Shown piece by piece: positions 9,530 to 18,767 of a stretch of 64,000 bases of DNA. Origin of the DNA: Bryobacterales bacterium (lineage in GTDB: Bacteria > Acidobacteriota > Terriglobia > Bryobacterales > Bryobacteraceae). Under the pieces are notes generated by a model that was not told the origin of the DNA, made no database searches, and worked only from the letters and a program-made list of their open reading frames with translations. The first letter of the stretch is position 1. Every line of letters begins with the position of its first letter. Made by a program: the position numbers and the translations under genes. The stretch spans positions 28,296-92,295 of the forward strand of contig PNAJ01000054.1 in the NCBI GenBank assembly GCA_003170295.1, given 5' to 3'.

Positions 9530-10647
9530 AATCGTTTGATGCCGTCGTGATCGGCGGCGGCATGATCACTCACGATCAACTGCTGCCGTCGTTATATCAA
9601 TTGCGGCGCTTGGGGCGCATTGGAAAGATCCGCGTGTGCGCGCGAAATCCGGCGACGCTCGAAAAGCTGGCCGCGTCGGAAATCATTCGCGCGGCCTTTC
9701 CCGAACAGACCTTCGAGCCAACTACCGAACCGTCCGAGCATGTGCTGAAATCGATGCCTCCCCGGCAGCTCGCCGTCGTCGCCGTGCCGGACCCGTTACA
9801 TCGAGAAGTCATTCTCGCATCGCTCGAAGCCGATCTGCACGTGTGTGCCGTCAAGCCTCTGGTGATGACTGTAGTTGATTCCGCCCAAATCGAGAATGAA
9901 GCAAGGAGGCGTAGCCTCTTCGTTGGTATCGATTATCACAAGCGTTTCGACGATCGAAGCCTGATGGCTCGCCGCGCGTATCGCGAAGGAAAATTCGGCG
10001 AATTCCGGCTCGGCCACGCCTGCCTGCATGAGAAATGGAATTATCGGCACTCGAATTTTCAGAATTGGTGCACCTGCGAACATTCCGACGCGTTCTGCTA
10101 CATCGGGTGCCATTATGTGGACCTCGTGCATTTCATCACGGGCCTCGAACCCGTCGCGGTAAGCGTTTACGGCCTGCGCGATCGCTATCCGAACGGCAAG
10201 GAAGGCTTCCTCTGGACCGACGCGCGCGTGCGCTGGTCCAACGGCGCGTGCTTGAATGTGCAGAACAGTCTAGGGTATCCCGAGGAAGGCCCCGGATCGA
10301 ACATGCAGGGCTTGACGATGTGGTGTTCCGGAGAAGACGGCGGCGCCATGATACGCCATTCCGATCAATATCGAGGCATCGAGTATTCGTATCTCGGCGG
10401 TCCGTACAGCGAACCAAGCTCGGACTATTTTCAATACGTGCCGTCTCAAGGCGTCGTCGGCTACGGCTACCGGTCGATCGAGCGCATCGTCGACGCCTGC
10501 CGTAGAGTGGAGGAAGATTCGCGGGCTCTTGACGAACTCAACCGGGAAGGCATGATCGCGACCCCAGCCAACAGCCGCCATAATGAACGAGTCATCGAAG
10601 CCGCGCGCAAATCGATTCTTGACGGAGGACGGGAAGTGAATCTATGA
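9526..10647 (+). CDS. Gfo/Idh/MocA-family oxidoreductase
   Basis: A 373-residue NAD(P)-dependent dehydrogenase. The Rossmann segment FDAVVIGGGMITHDQ opens the protein, VVAVPDPLHREVILASLEADLHVCAVKPL holds the KP motif, and FVGIDYHKRFD follows. GTG 9526 is chosen because it overlaps the aminotransferase stop (GTGA) and puts the Rossmann motif at the N terminus; the frame runs open further upstream but only inside the aminotransferase gene. The family acts on sugars, inositols or related polyols. Its TGA overlaps the ATG of the downstream toxin-like gene by 4 bp, so three to four genes are stacked with overlaps. Confidence 0.88.
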   Translation: MKSFDAVVIGGGMITHDQLLPSLYQLRRLGRIGKIRVCARNPATLEKLAASEIIRAAFPEQTFEPTTEPSEHVLKSMPPRQLAVVAVPDPLHREVILASLEADLHVCAVKPLVMTVVDSAQIENEARRRSLFVGIDYHKRFDDRSLMARRAYREGKFGEFRLGHACLHEKWNYRHSNFQNWCTCEHSDAFCYIGCHYVDLVHFITGLEPVAVSVYGLRDRYPNGKEGFLWTDARVRWSNGACLNVQNSLGYPEEGPGSNMQGLTMWCSGEDGGAMIRHSDQYRGIEYSYLGGPYSEPSSDYFQYVPSQGVVGYGYRSIERIVDACRRVEEDSRALDELNREGMIATPANSRHNERVIEAARKSILDGGREVNL

Positions 10648-10988
10648 GGCACGCGTGTATCATCATCGGCCTGTTGCTCGCAGCGCTCCTCTTACTGGCC
10701 GGTGGTCCCGGCTTCCGCTCCCACAAACAGTTTGAGGAGCATTTCGCCAAGCACGGCCACGAGTTTGGAAGCATTACACCGGAACAATATTTGCACCGCG
10801 CGCAAGAATTGAGAGACGCACCCGTTGGCGGCCCGATACTCGAAATCGCCAAGCCGGACGGCATCGTGACGCGTTTCGATAGACGATCCGGCGCGTTCGG
10901 AGCCTATAATCGCGACCGCACCATCCGCACCTTCTTCATCCCCAATGACGGCGAGCGTTACTTCAGGCGTCAGGCAAACCGCCCATGA
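10644..10988 (+). CDS. Membrane-anchored toxin-like protein, likely BECR-type RNase domain
   Basis: A 114-residue protein: one N-terminal hydrophobic helix (residues 4-21), then a compact basic domain. Residues 30-100 carry a pattern I recognise from C-terminal toxin tips of polymorphic toxins: HFAKHGHEFGS (33-43), EQYLHRAQELRDAP (47-60), GIVTRFDRRSGAFGAYN (73-89), TIRTFFIPNDG (93-103). This layout (His-rich helix, then paired strands with Arg/Asp and Phe-Gly turns) fits barnase/EndoU/ColicinE5-D/RelE-like nucleases. Candidate active residues are His33, His37, Arg77 and Arg96, which is inference. It is encoded with 4-bp overlaps on both sides, the downstream partner being the probable immunity protein. 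Here the tip stands alone on a signal anchor instead of on an Rhs or CdiA body. Confidence 0.65.
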   Translation: MRHACIIIGLLLAALLLLAGGPGFRSHKQFEEHFAKHGHEFGSITPEQYLHRAQELRDAPVGGPILEIAKPDGIVTRFDRRSGAFGAYNRDRTIRTFFIPNDGERYFRRQANRP

Positions 10989-11335
10989 CGGTAGACGAGT
11001 ATCTCCGCGAGAACGGCTACCCCGAGCACGTCGTCCGCGATGGCCGCGCCGGCCTCGTCCGCCAATGGCGTAAGTTCGTGGACCAAGCGGAGCGCGGCTA
11101 TTCTCTCGGCCTCGAAGACTATCGCAACGACCTGGACGTGCGAGCGATTCTAGCACTCGCGGACGCAGAGGACGCCGAAGTAATCGCACTCGACGAGCGC
11201 CTGAAAAAGCTCCTCATTGCATGCGACAAGCGAGTGTGGGAAAGTGCGCCGGGCGAGCCCTTCTGGGATTTCGGCTATCCCCGCAACGCAGGCGCCGATT
11301 TGATGGAGGACCTGCGCTGTGAGGAGTTAGCGTAG
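10985..11335 (+). CDS. Probable immunity protein for the upstream toxin-like protein
   Basis: A 116-residue, acidic, mostly helical cytoplasmic protein with no signal peptide. It opens MTVDEYLRENGYPEH, then GGLVRQW-type and YSLGLEDYRNDLDVRAIL segments (residues about 38-57), and ends with KRVWESAPGEPFWDFGYPRNA. This pattern recurs beside small HFxKHGxEFG toxin domains in my memory of such loci. Its ATG overlaps the toxin stop (ATGA), the tight coupling expected of toxin-immunity pairs. Role as inhibitor is inferred from size, charge, lack of export signal and position. It ends 9 bp inside the convergent patatin gene. Confidence 0.6.
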   Translation: MTVDEYLRENGYPEHVVRDGRAGLVRQWRKFVDQAERGYSLGLEDYRNDLDVRAILALADAEDAEVIALDERLKKLLIACDKRVWESAPGEPFWDFGYPRNAGADLMEDLRCEELA

Positions 11336-14300
11336 CGCCTGAATGTGCACTAGATCCTCACTGCACGTCCGATAGATCCCGTGCATCCCTTCAAACGGGC
11401 ACGGGATCGACTGCGCCCCAACCCTAAAAAACGGGCACCGTCCATAATGTTTCGCCGGCGGCTCGCGCTCAATCGCGATCCTTGGCACGCGTCCCGTCGC
11501 GGTAAGCGCCGCGATGCTGCGGCCAGTCATGGAGTACGGACCCTCTTCCTGTTTTCGCGCGATGCCGAGCATGGTCTGAAAGCATCCATCCGCGATCGAG
11601 CGGCGGATCTTATCGCGATCCATCCCCATCGCCGCGCAAAATTCGTAGGTTCCGTTCAGATGGTCGGCGTCGGCTGGATAGACCGGCATCACCGCCCCGT
11701 TCACGATCCCATTGAGAAATTCCTCTTGTTCCTTCGGCAGAGCCGCGTCGCTAGGAAGAGCTTCCTCGCGTAGTTGGCCCAACTGGCGATCGATTTGGAT
11801 TGCGGTTCGTTCCATGCCGTAGATCTTTTCGTTGTCTTCGAGCGACGTCGCGCGCGTCGCGATCTTGCGCAGGGAGTCGTAAGCGTCCGGCTCGTCTTCC
11901 GTCTGCCGGATATTCAACGCGCCCACCAGGAACAAATCCGGTTCGCGATGCCGCCGCACCAGCTCCTCGCGCCACCTGCCCTGGCCCAGCGTCGATTGCA
12001 AGTGGTCCATCTGCACTTCGCGCAGCACCTCGAATGCGGGCATGAACGGAAGATTATCGAACATTCCTCCATCGCCGTAGAACACATCACGGCGCCCGAC
12101 GCCGGGATAAAGCGCGCTCGCGCGGCGCGGTGCGAACGCCATCGGGAATGCACTCGATGCCAGCAACGCCTCGATCAGATCGTAGCGGTCGGCGGTGAGC
12201 TGCGCCCCCAGAATCGTGATCCACTCCGTCACCAGATTGACGGCGGTTGCAAAAAACGCGATGCGGCTGCGTTCGAGAAACGGCTGGACATCCTGCCTGA
12301 CATCGCCGAGCACGAGCCTGGTCTCGCGTTCCAGCAGCGAGGACCCGATCAGCGCGTCGTAGATGCCCAGCCGGTCGATGGTTTCCGTCTTCATCTGTAT
12401 CCAGAAGGTATGCGTGGCGCGCGTGACGTGGCCCGCGACGAATTCCGCGGCGATGCGAGCCGTGGCCCGGTAGGGAATCAGGAACAGATCGGAAATCGCG
12501 TCGATCAGCGCGGGCGGTGCTCCCGTGATGGCGCTTCCGGGGTCCTGCCGGCTGCCCGCGCGGACCATTTTTCGAAGCACGTTGGGCGAAAGATTCATGC
12601 TCGCACCACGACTGCGAAGCCCTACATCCTTGACCGCGTTCTTCAGAGTTTTCGTCAGCGCGACGCGCTGGTCCACTTCGAGAAACAGGTTCGTCAAGCG
12701 CCGCAGTTTCGCGCCCGCCTGCTGGCCGCTCGACGAATACATCGACCCCAGCGCCGCTCCCAGCAGCGTGCCCACCGATGCGCCGACGATCATGTCGGGC
12801 TTCAATCCCGTCGCATGCATCGCCCCGATCATGCCGACATGAAACGAGCCTCGGAACACCCCACCGCTCGCGAGAAACACGATGCGCGGGCGGTCGCCGG
12901 CAAGCTCCGGAAAGCGCTTCACCAACTCTCCGTGTCCCGCGTGAAAATTCACCGGCAGCAGACTGTCCACCGGTTGCGGCGCCGCTTGCAGCGTGCGCGG
13001 ACAATGACGGCAAACCTCGCTCAACCCCGGCATGCCGTAACGATCGGAAATCCGCCAATCCCGATTCGGCGCGATCTGATGCAGCAGTGCGCCGCACTCG
13101 ATGGGAGTGCCCTTTCCCGCCGCTGCGATTTCGTCGCGATACACAACCGAGAGTGTCTGGCGGCAGCCCGAGGCGATGTGCGTGAGAATCTCGGTTTCCG
13201 TCGGCTGCAGCGTATTCTCGAGCGTCTGCTCATGTTCTGGCGCAATCTCATCGACCGTAATCGTGTTCACATCGGGCGAACTCACTTTACCGGTCGCATT
13301 GCGCAGCACTCGCTCCATCTCGCTGACGTAGTTCGTGCGGACCACTTCCAGTCTGCTGTCGCGCCGGCGCTCCAGACGATTTCCCGCAAATCCCGTATCG
13401 ACGATGTTCGGCAGCCGCGGCTCCTCGCTCCTCGGATCGCCCGCCACCGTAGGCAGAGGCTTCGGCTGAATCGGAATGTCGTAGATCAAATGGACGCGGC
13501 TCTCCGGTCGCGACAATATCTCCGCCACCTCGGAATTTTGAGGCTCCGTGAGAAATCGGATCAGAGCGGGCAGGGGATTGTGGCGCACCACGGACCCGTC
13601 CACTAAATCGATCCGCGCGGGCTTATCCCCGCCCTGCACCCAATTCCGAAGCGCCTCGCCCGTCACCACCGTCGGCGAAAATAATCGCGGAATCGCAAGG
13701 CTCGCGCGCAATGCGTCTATGATCGAGACATTGCTGTTCGTGCCCGGCCAGAGCTGGCTGGGAGACGAATCGAGAATCTGCAGCGGCGCCGCGACCATCA
13801 GCACCGGAAATGTTAAATCTTTCAAAACGGGCGGCCCGCTCAGATCGTCAAACAGCCGCGACAGCTTCAGACGCAAATAAAAATCGTCGATCAACGAGCT
13901 GCGAATTCCCAGGTGCGTCAGGATTTTCTTGAATCCCCAATTATTCGCGCGCCCCATCCAGCCGTGCATAAACCTCAGCCGGCCCAGGAAAATCGGCACC
14001 AGCGGCGCGCACGTGAATCCCAGCAGCAGGCCCAGATGGAGTACGTGCGTGGTCTTCTCCTGAAAAAATCCTTCCAGCACAACCCACAGATTCACGATCC
14101 ACAGTGCGATCGTAGCCGTTCCGAGAAACAGCGTCGAGAGCCACAGTTTCCATCCGAACAGAGGACGCAGCGGGAAGTGCGAGATCATTTTTCCACCCGC
14201 GCGGAACCGCCATTCGGGAAAAAACTGCGGCCGCAGAATGATTTGTTGCAGCACCACCCACTCCACCCACAGGATGCGCGTCCAGAGCGCCAGTGCGTTC

Positions 14301-14839
14301 CACCACTCCGCGACGCCCACCCTCGGCCCCTCCTCATGCCGCGCATATCGCACCATGATCCAACCGGCCGAGCTCACCGTCACAGGCAGATGGGAGCACC
14401 ACCGCCCGAACCGCGCAATGATATGCAGCTTGCGGCGCGCCAGCGCCTCGCGCCGTACCCACTCCGGATCGGGCGAGCCATCGGGGCGCGTGGGAAGTCC
14501 CGTCTCCGCCACCGGCGGCAGATCCGCGACGAAATCGGACGGATTCGGGATCGCCTGCCACGCGACGTCGTAAGGCCGGTCGAGCAGAAAGGAGAGATAA
14601 CGCCGAAACCAGGTCCACCGCGCCGCTTCCGTTCGCGACGCGCGCAGGTCGCGATAACAGCGCTCCATCACCGCGGCGGTCAGCGCGCCGACGGATATCC
14701 CAGCCGTGATTTTAGGAGGCGTGCGGTCCGAGGCGAGATAAGCGTGGATCGTGCCCGCTCCGAAGGAGACCCCGTGCAGGCCGGCCGTGAAGCAGACCGC
14801 GTCATCCCTCTGGACACTGAAATCGCTAGGTGCCTGCAA
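11327..14839 (-). CDS. Double patatin-like phospholipase, membrane associated
   Basis: A 1170-residue protein with two patatin-type hydrolase units. Unit one: serine in GISVG (47-51, Ser49) and a candidate aspartate in DLVDGSVVRHN near 410, with two hydrophobic segments between (about 225-285). Unit two: oxyanion loop SGGVFRG, nucleophile in GASVG (Ser near 688), and catalytic YGDGGMFDN near 922. Patatins use a Ser-Asp dyad to hydrolyse lipid acyl esters. The N-terminal unit has a less standard oxyanion loop (GLHGVSFGAG) and DGS in place of DGG, so unit two is the safer active enzyme. Most bacterial patatins are 250-400 residues with one unit, so this fused form is uncommon. A His/Cys-containing central stretch (CRHCP near 600) is unexplained. 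Confidence 0.8.
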   Translation of the reverse strand: MQAPSDFSVQRDDAVCFTAGLHGVSFGAGTIHAYLASDRTPPKITAGISVGALTAAVMERCYRDLRASRTEAARWTWFRRYLSFLLDRPYDVAWQAIPNPSDFVADLPPVAETGLPTRPDGSPDPEWVRREALARRKLHIIARFGRWCSHLPVTVSSAGWIMVRYARHEEGPRVGVAEWWNALALWTRILWVEWVVLQQIILRPQFFPEWRFRAGGKMISHFPLRPLFGWKLWLSTLFLGTATIALWIVNLWVVLEGFFQEKTTHVLHLGLLLGFTCAPLVPIFLGRLRFMHGWMGRANNWGFKKILTHLGIRSSLIDDFYLRLKLSRLFDDLSGPPVLKDLTFPVLMVAAPLQILDSSPSQLWPGTNSNVSIIDALRASLAIPRLFSPTVVTGEALRNWVQGGDKPARIDLVDGSVVRHNPLPALIRFLTEPQNSEVAEILSRPESRVHLIYDIPIQPKPLPTVAGDPRSEEPRLPNIVDTGFAGNRLERRRDSRLEVVRTNYVSEMERVLRNATGKVSSPDVNTITVDEIAPEHEQTLENTLQPTETEILTHIASGCRQTLSVVYRDEIAAAGKGTPIECGALLHQIAPNRDWRISDRYGMPGLSEVCRHCPRTLQAAPQPVDSLLPVNFHAGHGELVKRFPELAGDRPRIVFLASGGVFRGSFHVGMIGAMHATGLKPDMIVGASVGTLLGAALGSMYSSSGQQAGAKLRRLTNLFLEVDQRVALTKTLKNAVKDVGLRSRGASMNLSPNVLRKMVRAGSRQDPGSAITGAPPALIDAISDLFLIPYRATARIAAEFVAGHVTRATHTFWIQMKTETIDRLGIYDALIGSSLLERETRLVLGDVRQDVQPFLERSRIAFFATAVNLVTEWITILGAQLTADRYDLIEALLASSAFPMAFAPRRASALYPGVGRRDVFYGDGGMFDNLPFMPAFEVLREVQMDHLQSTLGQGRWREELVRRHREPDLFLVGALNIRQTEDEPDAYDSLRKIATRATSLEDNEKIYGMERTAIQIDRQLGQLREEALPSDAALPKEQEEFLNGIVNGAVMPVYPADADHLNGTYEFCAAMGMDRDKIRRSIADGCFQTMLGIARKQEEGPYSMTGRSIAALTATGRVPRIAIEREPPAKHYGRCPFFRVGAQSIPCPFEGMHGIYRTCSEDLVHIQALR

Positions 14840-14932
14840 TGGTTTCGATCATACTACGGCCTAACTTGTGGGGCGGACCCCCGGTCCGGCTCTGCAGACT
14901 TAATTCAAATAACCTTAGACAGCAGCGACCGG

Positions 14933-14979
14933 CCTTGTGGGGTGGCCAATTTTGGCGGCAGCCGCCTTTCGAGGCGGCT
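14933..14979. repeat. Dispersed palindromic repeat, copy 1
   Basis: A 47-bp segment beginning CCTTGTGGGGTGGCC and ending in a GCCGCCTTTCGAGGCGGC hairpin. A near-identical copy occurs in opposite orientation at 22558-22606. A related GTGGGGCGGACC block precedes it at about 14870-14886. This looks like an extragenic, possibly REP-like, family of this genome; it fills most of the 149-bp gap between skp and the patatin gene. Confidence 0.75.
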
Positions 14980-14988
14980 CTTCTGCGT

Positions 14989-15627
14989 TTACGGCTGCTT
15001 CTTTGCAGGCGTAGCCGTCGGAGCCGACGGCTTGGTCGTCGGCGGAGTCGCTGCCGGACCCGTTGGCCTGGTCGCCGGAGCCGCCGGTTTGCTTGACGGA
15101 CCGCCCGGATTCAGCTTGTCGTACAGATCGATAACGTCCTTGGTGATGTCGACGCCATTCGCTACATACAGAACATTCGTGTTCTGGTTGCTCACGTCCA
15201 GGATCACCGCGTAGCCATTCGCCAGTGCGAACTTGTCGATCACCACTTGCATCTTGCCGCTCAGATCGTCCAGCAGCTTGCGTTGCTCCTGTTGCAGCTC
15301 CGCTTGCGCGTCTTCCATATCGCGATTGAAGCTCTTGGTCTTCGCGTCGATGTTACGCGCCAATTCGTCTTTGGCCGCCTGCGCCATTGCATTGCCGCCC
15401 TTATTCAACTTGTCTTGCAGCTCCTGGATTTCAGAGCGTTTGCGCTCCATTTCCTTCTGCTTCGGCGCCATGCGGCTTTCCAGTTCCGCAACGGCTTTCT
15501 GGCCGTCCTTGGTGCCCGTCAGCGCGCTTTGAATCTGGATCACGCCCACCTTGGTCGGCGTCTGTGCCCCGGCAATAGCGGCCACAAAAAGGGCCAGAAA
15601 AGGCAGCGCAAGAATTCGATGTTTCAC
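14989..15627 (-). CDS. skp: OmpH/Skp family periplasmic chaperone
   Basis: A 212-residue protein: signal peptide (residues 1-21, ending AGAQ), a small beta core (VGVIQIQSAL), a long coiled-coil hairpin from about 40 to 115 (VAELESRMAPKQKEMERKR... DAQAELQQEQRKLL), strands returning at YAVILDVSNQNTNVLY, and an Ala/Pro/Thr-rich tail of about 45 residues not found in E. coli Skp. Skp holds unfolded outer-membrane proteins for delivery to BamA. GTG 15627 is preferred to farther upstream starts: it has AGGAG 7 nt before it and begins exactly at the signal peptide, while the longer frame runs through a palindromic repeat. It lies downstream of bamA, as in many genomes. Confidence 0.9.
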   Translation of the reverse strand: MKHRILALPFLALFVAAIAGAQTPTKVGVIQIQSALTGTKDGQKAVAELESRMAPKQKEMERKRSEIQELQDKLNKGGNAMAQAAKDELARNIDAKTKSFNRDMEDAQAELQQEQRKLLDDLSGKMQVVIDKFALANGYAVILDVSNQNTNVLYVANGVDITKDVIDLYDKLNPGGPSSKPAAPATRPTGPAATPPTTKPSAPTATPAKKQP

Positions 15628-15692
15628 AATAGACTCCTGTTTTTCTTCAGTTATGTTAACACGGCCGTTTTGGCGATGACGCAAAGTGCGCG

Positions 15693-15790
15693 AAAAATGG
15701 GGACAGACTTCTCTGTCCCAAGGGCCACCATGTTCTTGCGACGCACCCCAACCCCGATGCCGGTGGACAGAGCTGTCTGTCCCCTTTTTT
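15693..15790. repeat. REP-like palindromic element between bamA and skp
   Basis: A ~98-bp element with terminal inverted repeats: AAAAATGGGGACAGAC at 15693-15708 pairs with 15775-15790 (one mismatch). Each end also folds on itself (GGACAG/CTGTCC at 15701-15718, and GGACAGAGCTGTCTGTCC on the right). No transposase is present. GGGGACAGAC-ended elements of this kind are widespread in soil bacteria and may be mobilised in trans by REP-associated transposases; that link is inference. Confidence 0.8.
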
Positions 15791-15836
15791 CGCCCCACGC
15801 ACAATGCCGGCGTTCGTCCTTTTCTTCAGCATCCTC

Positions 15837-18767
15837 CTAAAATGTCCGTCCGATAGTGAACCGGAACGTGGAGGCCTTTTCGAACAAGCCGTACGCCTGC
15901 CCGACTTGTGCGATGGAGTTAAAGAACGACGCGGCGTTCGGGAAGTAGCTCCGGTCCGCCACGATCGGCGGTTGCACGTATTGATCGACACGCAGCGGAT
16001 TATAAGCCCAATATACGCGGAACGGTGCATTCACCACCGGCAGCATCACCTGTAACTCCAGTCCCGTCGACATCCGGATTTTCTGCGTGCCCGCCGCAAT
16101 CACGGCTCGATTCGGGAATGCCGCCTCGGGAAAAAGACTGTCCAGTTGCGACACCCGGTCCGCGTTCAGCTTCAACTGGTTGCTCAGCACCAGCCGGTCG
16201 ATTCCGACATCCGCGAACGCGGCCAGAATCACCGGACCGAAAATCGGGATGCGGTATTCCAGGTTCCCGACGCCCTGCAGATCGCCGCCCGGCGTCACCA
16301 GTTGGTAGCTCGGAATGGACTGCGTCGAATTTACGAATGTCGGCACGCCATTCACGTTCACACGCTGCTGCCGTGGAGTCCCATCGTTGTTGAGCAGGTT
16401 CACGGTGGCCGTGGTTGGAATGTACGCCACCGGGCTGATACTCCAGATCTCGAATCCACGAATATCGTTTTCGCCACCCATATAGAAGCGGTTCAACGGA
16501 GGCGCCACCTTGCCGCCATATCCCGTCACAAACTTGCCCAGGATATGCGCGCCGATGATGTGCTTATGGTTGAGCGGCGACCGGTGAAAGTATTTCGCGT
16601 CGAGCGTCGGCAGGATCTGATTCACGTTGCCGCCGAGCACGCTGCCCGAAAATTGCAAGGACGCCGAAAGACTCTTTCCCGCTGTCGGCGTGATCGGATG
16701 GTTCACCGTGTTGTAGCTGAACGTCGGAATAATGCTCGACTGTTTGATGCCGTTCAGAGGATTCGGCCCGTTGATGCGCAGGAAGTCGATGTACGTGTAA
16801 TACGCTGTCGCCGCGTCGGTCAGCGTCGTCACGTTCTGAATCGAATACCCGTAGCTCAGACCCACGCGGGCAAAACTCCGCCGCAGTTGCTTGCTGGCGA
16901 ATACCGTGAAGCCTCTCGAATTGGTCACGTAGTTGAGCAAATTCTGAGCGCCTAACTGACTAAACAGCGACGTCAGGTTCTGCCCTGAGAGAATCGAAGC
17001 CTCGCGAGCCTGGTTGTAATCGAATCGCGTATAAAACACCGTCGCGCCCACTTGGATCGGACGGTCCAGGAAGTAGGGCTCCGTGAATCCCAAAGTCACG
17101 TTGTCCTGGCGGGTGCCTAACTGGGAGTTCAAGCTGAGCGTTTCGCCCAGGCCCATCAGGTTGTTGGTCGCGTAAGAAAATCCGATGAAGCTGCCCGCGA
17201 TGCCCGAAACTCCGCCGTTCAACTGAATGGAGTTCTTGCCGCGCTCCCTTACCTTAAGCGTGATATCTACTGTGTCCGACTTTGTATCGCGCTTGATGTC
17301 GGCCGCTTCTTCCGCCTTCAGCACTTCGAAGTAACCCAGCTGGTTCAAACGCAGCAGGCTCACTTCCCACAGCTTGGTGTTGTAGATGTCGCCTTCGTCC
17401 ACAAGCAGTTCGCGCCGGATGATCTTATCGCGCGTCGTAGTATTCCCCGAAAAATCGATGCGGCGCACAAAGAACTGCTTGCCCTCGTCGAAATTCAGCG
17501 TCAGATCGACTTTGTCGGTGTTGGGGATCGCCTCAATGTTCGGCTCGGCCACGAAGTCGATGTAGCCGAAATTGCCGTACAGCTTGCGCAGCTCCTCAAA
17601 GCCTTTTCGCAGCTTCGATGTCGAGAACACGTCGCCCGAGCTCATCTGAAACACCGGCCGCATCAGCGTTTCCGGCGTTCGGAACAACTTCACACCGATG
17701 AAGTTGATGTTGTTCAGATGATAAAGACGGCCCTCTTCGATACTGATGTGAATGTTAGCGCCTTTGCCGCGGCTGTTGGAAAGGACCAGAGGAAGCCGCC
17801 ATTTCCCGCCCCCGGTATCCACCACCTCCACCTTCGCGCCCGTCGTGTGAGCGTTGAAATAGCCGCTGTCCTTATAGAACTCCTCGAGCCGTTGTTGATC
17901 TTCTTCGAGCTTGGTCGAGTCGTACGTCTTCGAGAACAGGTCCTCGAAAAAGATCGAGTACGGGATGCCGATTCCGTGCAGATTCTTCATCGCACGCTTG
18001 AGGATGCGGTCGCTAAAGACCTTATTGCCTTCGAACGTGATCTCGTGAACCTTCACCTTCGGGCCTTCATTCACTCGGAATGTCAGTTCGAGCGAGGACG
18101 GAGGCACCTGGCGAATTTCCGGCTCCACGGTCGCGAACTGGCGTCCACGCTCTGAAAGATAATCCTGCAAAACGTTGCGCGCGCGCTGAATCTTGTTTGG
18201 ATCGTACTGCGATTCCACGCTCAAGCCGACCTTCCGCTCTTTAAACCGGTCGAGAATTTCCGACTGCGTGATCGATTTCAAGCCGTCGTATTTAATGGAC
18301 CGCACAATGCGGCGCTCGACTACGGTAAAGCGCACGATCCAGCCCGTTTTTCCAACTTCGCGCTCCATCCGGATGTCGTCGAAGCGGCCCGTGTTCCACA
18401 GCGCCATGAAGTCGCGATGCAGCGACTCTTCGTCGTACTTATCGCCTTTTTTCGTGATGATCAGGGCTCGCAGCGTATCCTGAGGCACGCGCCGTGCGCC
18501 GCGGAACTCGATCAGTTCGATGCTGTCGTCAATCGGGCGGTCCGGATTCACCTGCGCTTCCGCCGCGGGCTTCGGAGTCTCCAGCTTCGGAGGCTGCTGT
18601 TCCGTCGATTGCGGAACCGTCTCGAAGGGACTCGCTTTTTTCTGTTGCGGAGGAGGCGGCTGCTGCGGAGGCTGCTGAGGTGGCTGTGTTTGCTGCGCGA
18701 AGAGACCTACTCCGCTGACCAGACAGACCGCAAGACTGCGCAGGCGTCCAGGCCTGAAAAACATCAT
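15837..18767 (-). CDS. bamA: BamA outer-membrane assembly factor
   Basis: A 976-residue Omp85 protein. Signal peptide at 1-24, then a Pro/Gln-rich low-complexity stretch (about 25-45), POTRA domains from about residue 80 to 500 (FRGARRVPQDTL, IKYDGLKSITQSEILDRF, ITFEGNKVFSDRIL, INFIGVKLF, RIDFSGNTTTRDKIIRREL), and a 16-strand barrel ending in FTIGRTF with terminal Phe. The conserved IRGF motif of barrel loop 6 is present (GENDIRGFEIW). It inserts beta-barrel proteins into the outer membrane. AAGGAA lies about 12 nt before the ATG. Length exceeds E. coli BamA (810) because of the linker and barrel loops. The Skp chaperone gene follows 209 bp downstream. Confidence 0.95.
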   Translation of the reverse strand: MMFFRPGRLRSLAVCLVSGVGLFAQQTQPPQQPPQQPPPPQQKKASPFETVPQSTEQQPPKLETPKPAAEAQVNPDRPIDDSIELIEFRGARRVPQDTLRALIITKKGDKYDEESLHRDFMALWNTGRFDDIRMEREVGKTGWIVRFTVVERRIVRSIKYDGLKSITQSEILDRFKERKVGLSVESQYDPNKIQRARNVLQDYLSERGRQFATVEPEIRQVPPSSLELTFRVNEGPKVKVHEITFEGNKVFSDRILKRAMKNLHGIGIPYSIFFEDLFSKTYDSTKLEEDQQRLEEFYKDSGYFNAHTTGAKVEVVDTGGGKWRLPLVLSNSRGKGANIHISIEEGRLYHLNNINFIGVKLFRTPETLMRPVFQMSSGDVFSTSKLRKGFEELRKLYGNFGYIDFVAEPNIEAIPNTDKVDLTLNFDEGKQFFVRRIDFSGNTTTRDKIIRRELLVDEGDIYNTKLWEVSLLRLNQLGYFEVLKAEEAADIKRDTKSDTVDITLKVRERGKNSIQLNGGVSGIAGSFIGFSYATNNLMGLGETLSLNSQLGTRQDNVTLGFTEPYFLDRPIQVGATVFYTRFDYNQAREASILSGQNLTSLFSQLGAQNLLNYVTNSRGFTVFASKQLRRSFARVGLSYGYSIQNVTTLTDAATAYYTYIDFLRINGPNPLNGIKQSSIIPTFSYNTVNHPITPTAGKSLSASLQFSGSVLGGNVNQILPTLDAKYFHRSPLNHKHIIGAHILGKFVTGYGGKVAPPLNRFYMGGENDIRGFEIWSISPVAYIPTTATVNLLNNDGTPRQQRVNVNGVPTFVNSTQSIPSYQLVTPGGDLQGVGNLEYRIPIFGPVILAAFADVGIDRLVLSNQLKLNADRVSQLDSLFPEAAFPNRAVIAAGTQKIRMSTGLELQVMLPVVNAPFRVYWAYNPLRVDQYVQPPIVADRSYFPNAASFFNSIAQVGQAYGLFEKASTFRFTIGRTF

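Noticed and set aside
11774..13606. Long (610-codon) open frame on the plus strand
   Set aside because: It is antisense to the double-patatin gene, Arg/His-rich, without any family motif, and typical of GC-rich shadow frames.
13913..15214. 433-codon open frame on the plus strand
   Set aside because: It crosses the patatin 5' end, a repeat and the skp tail in antisense; composition is Arg/Pro-rich and no motif is seen.
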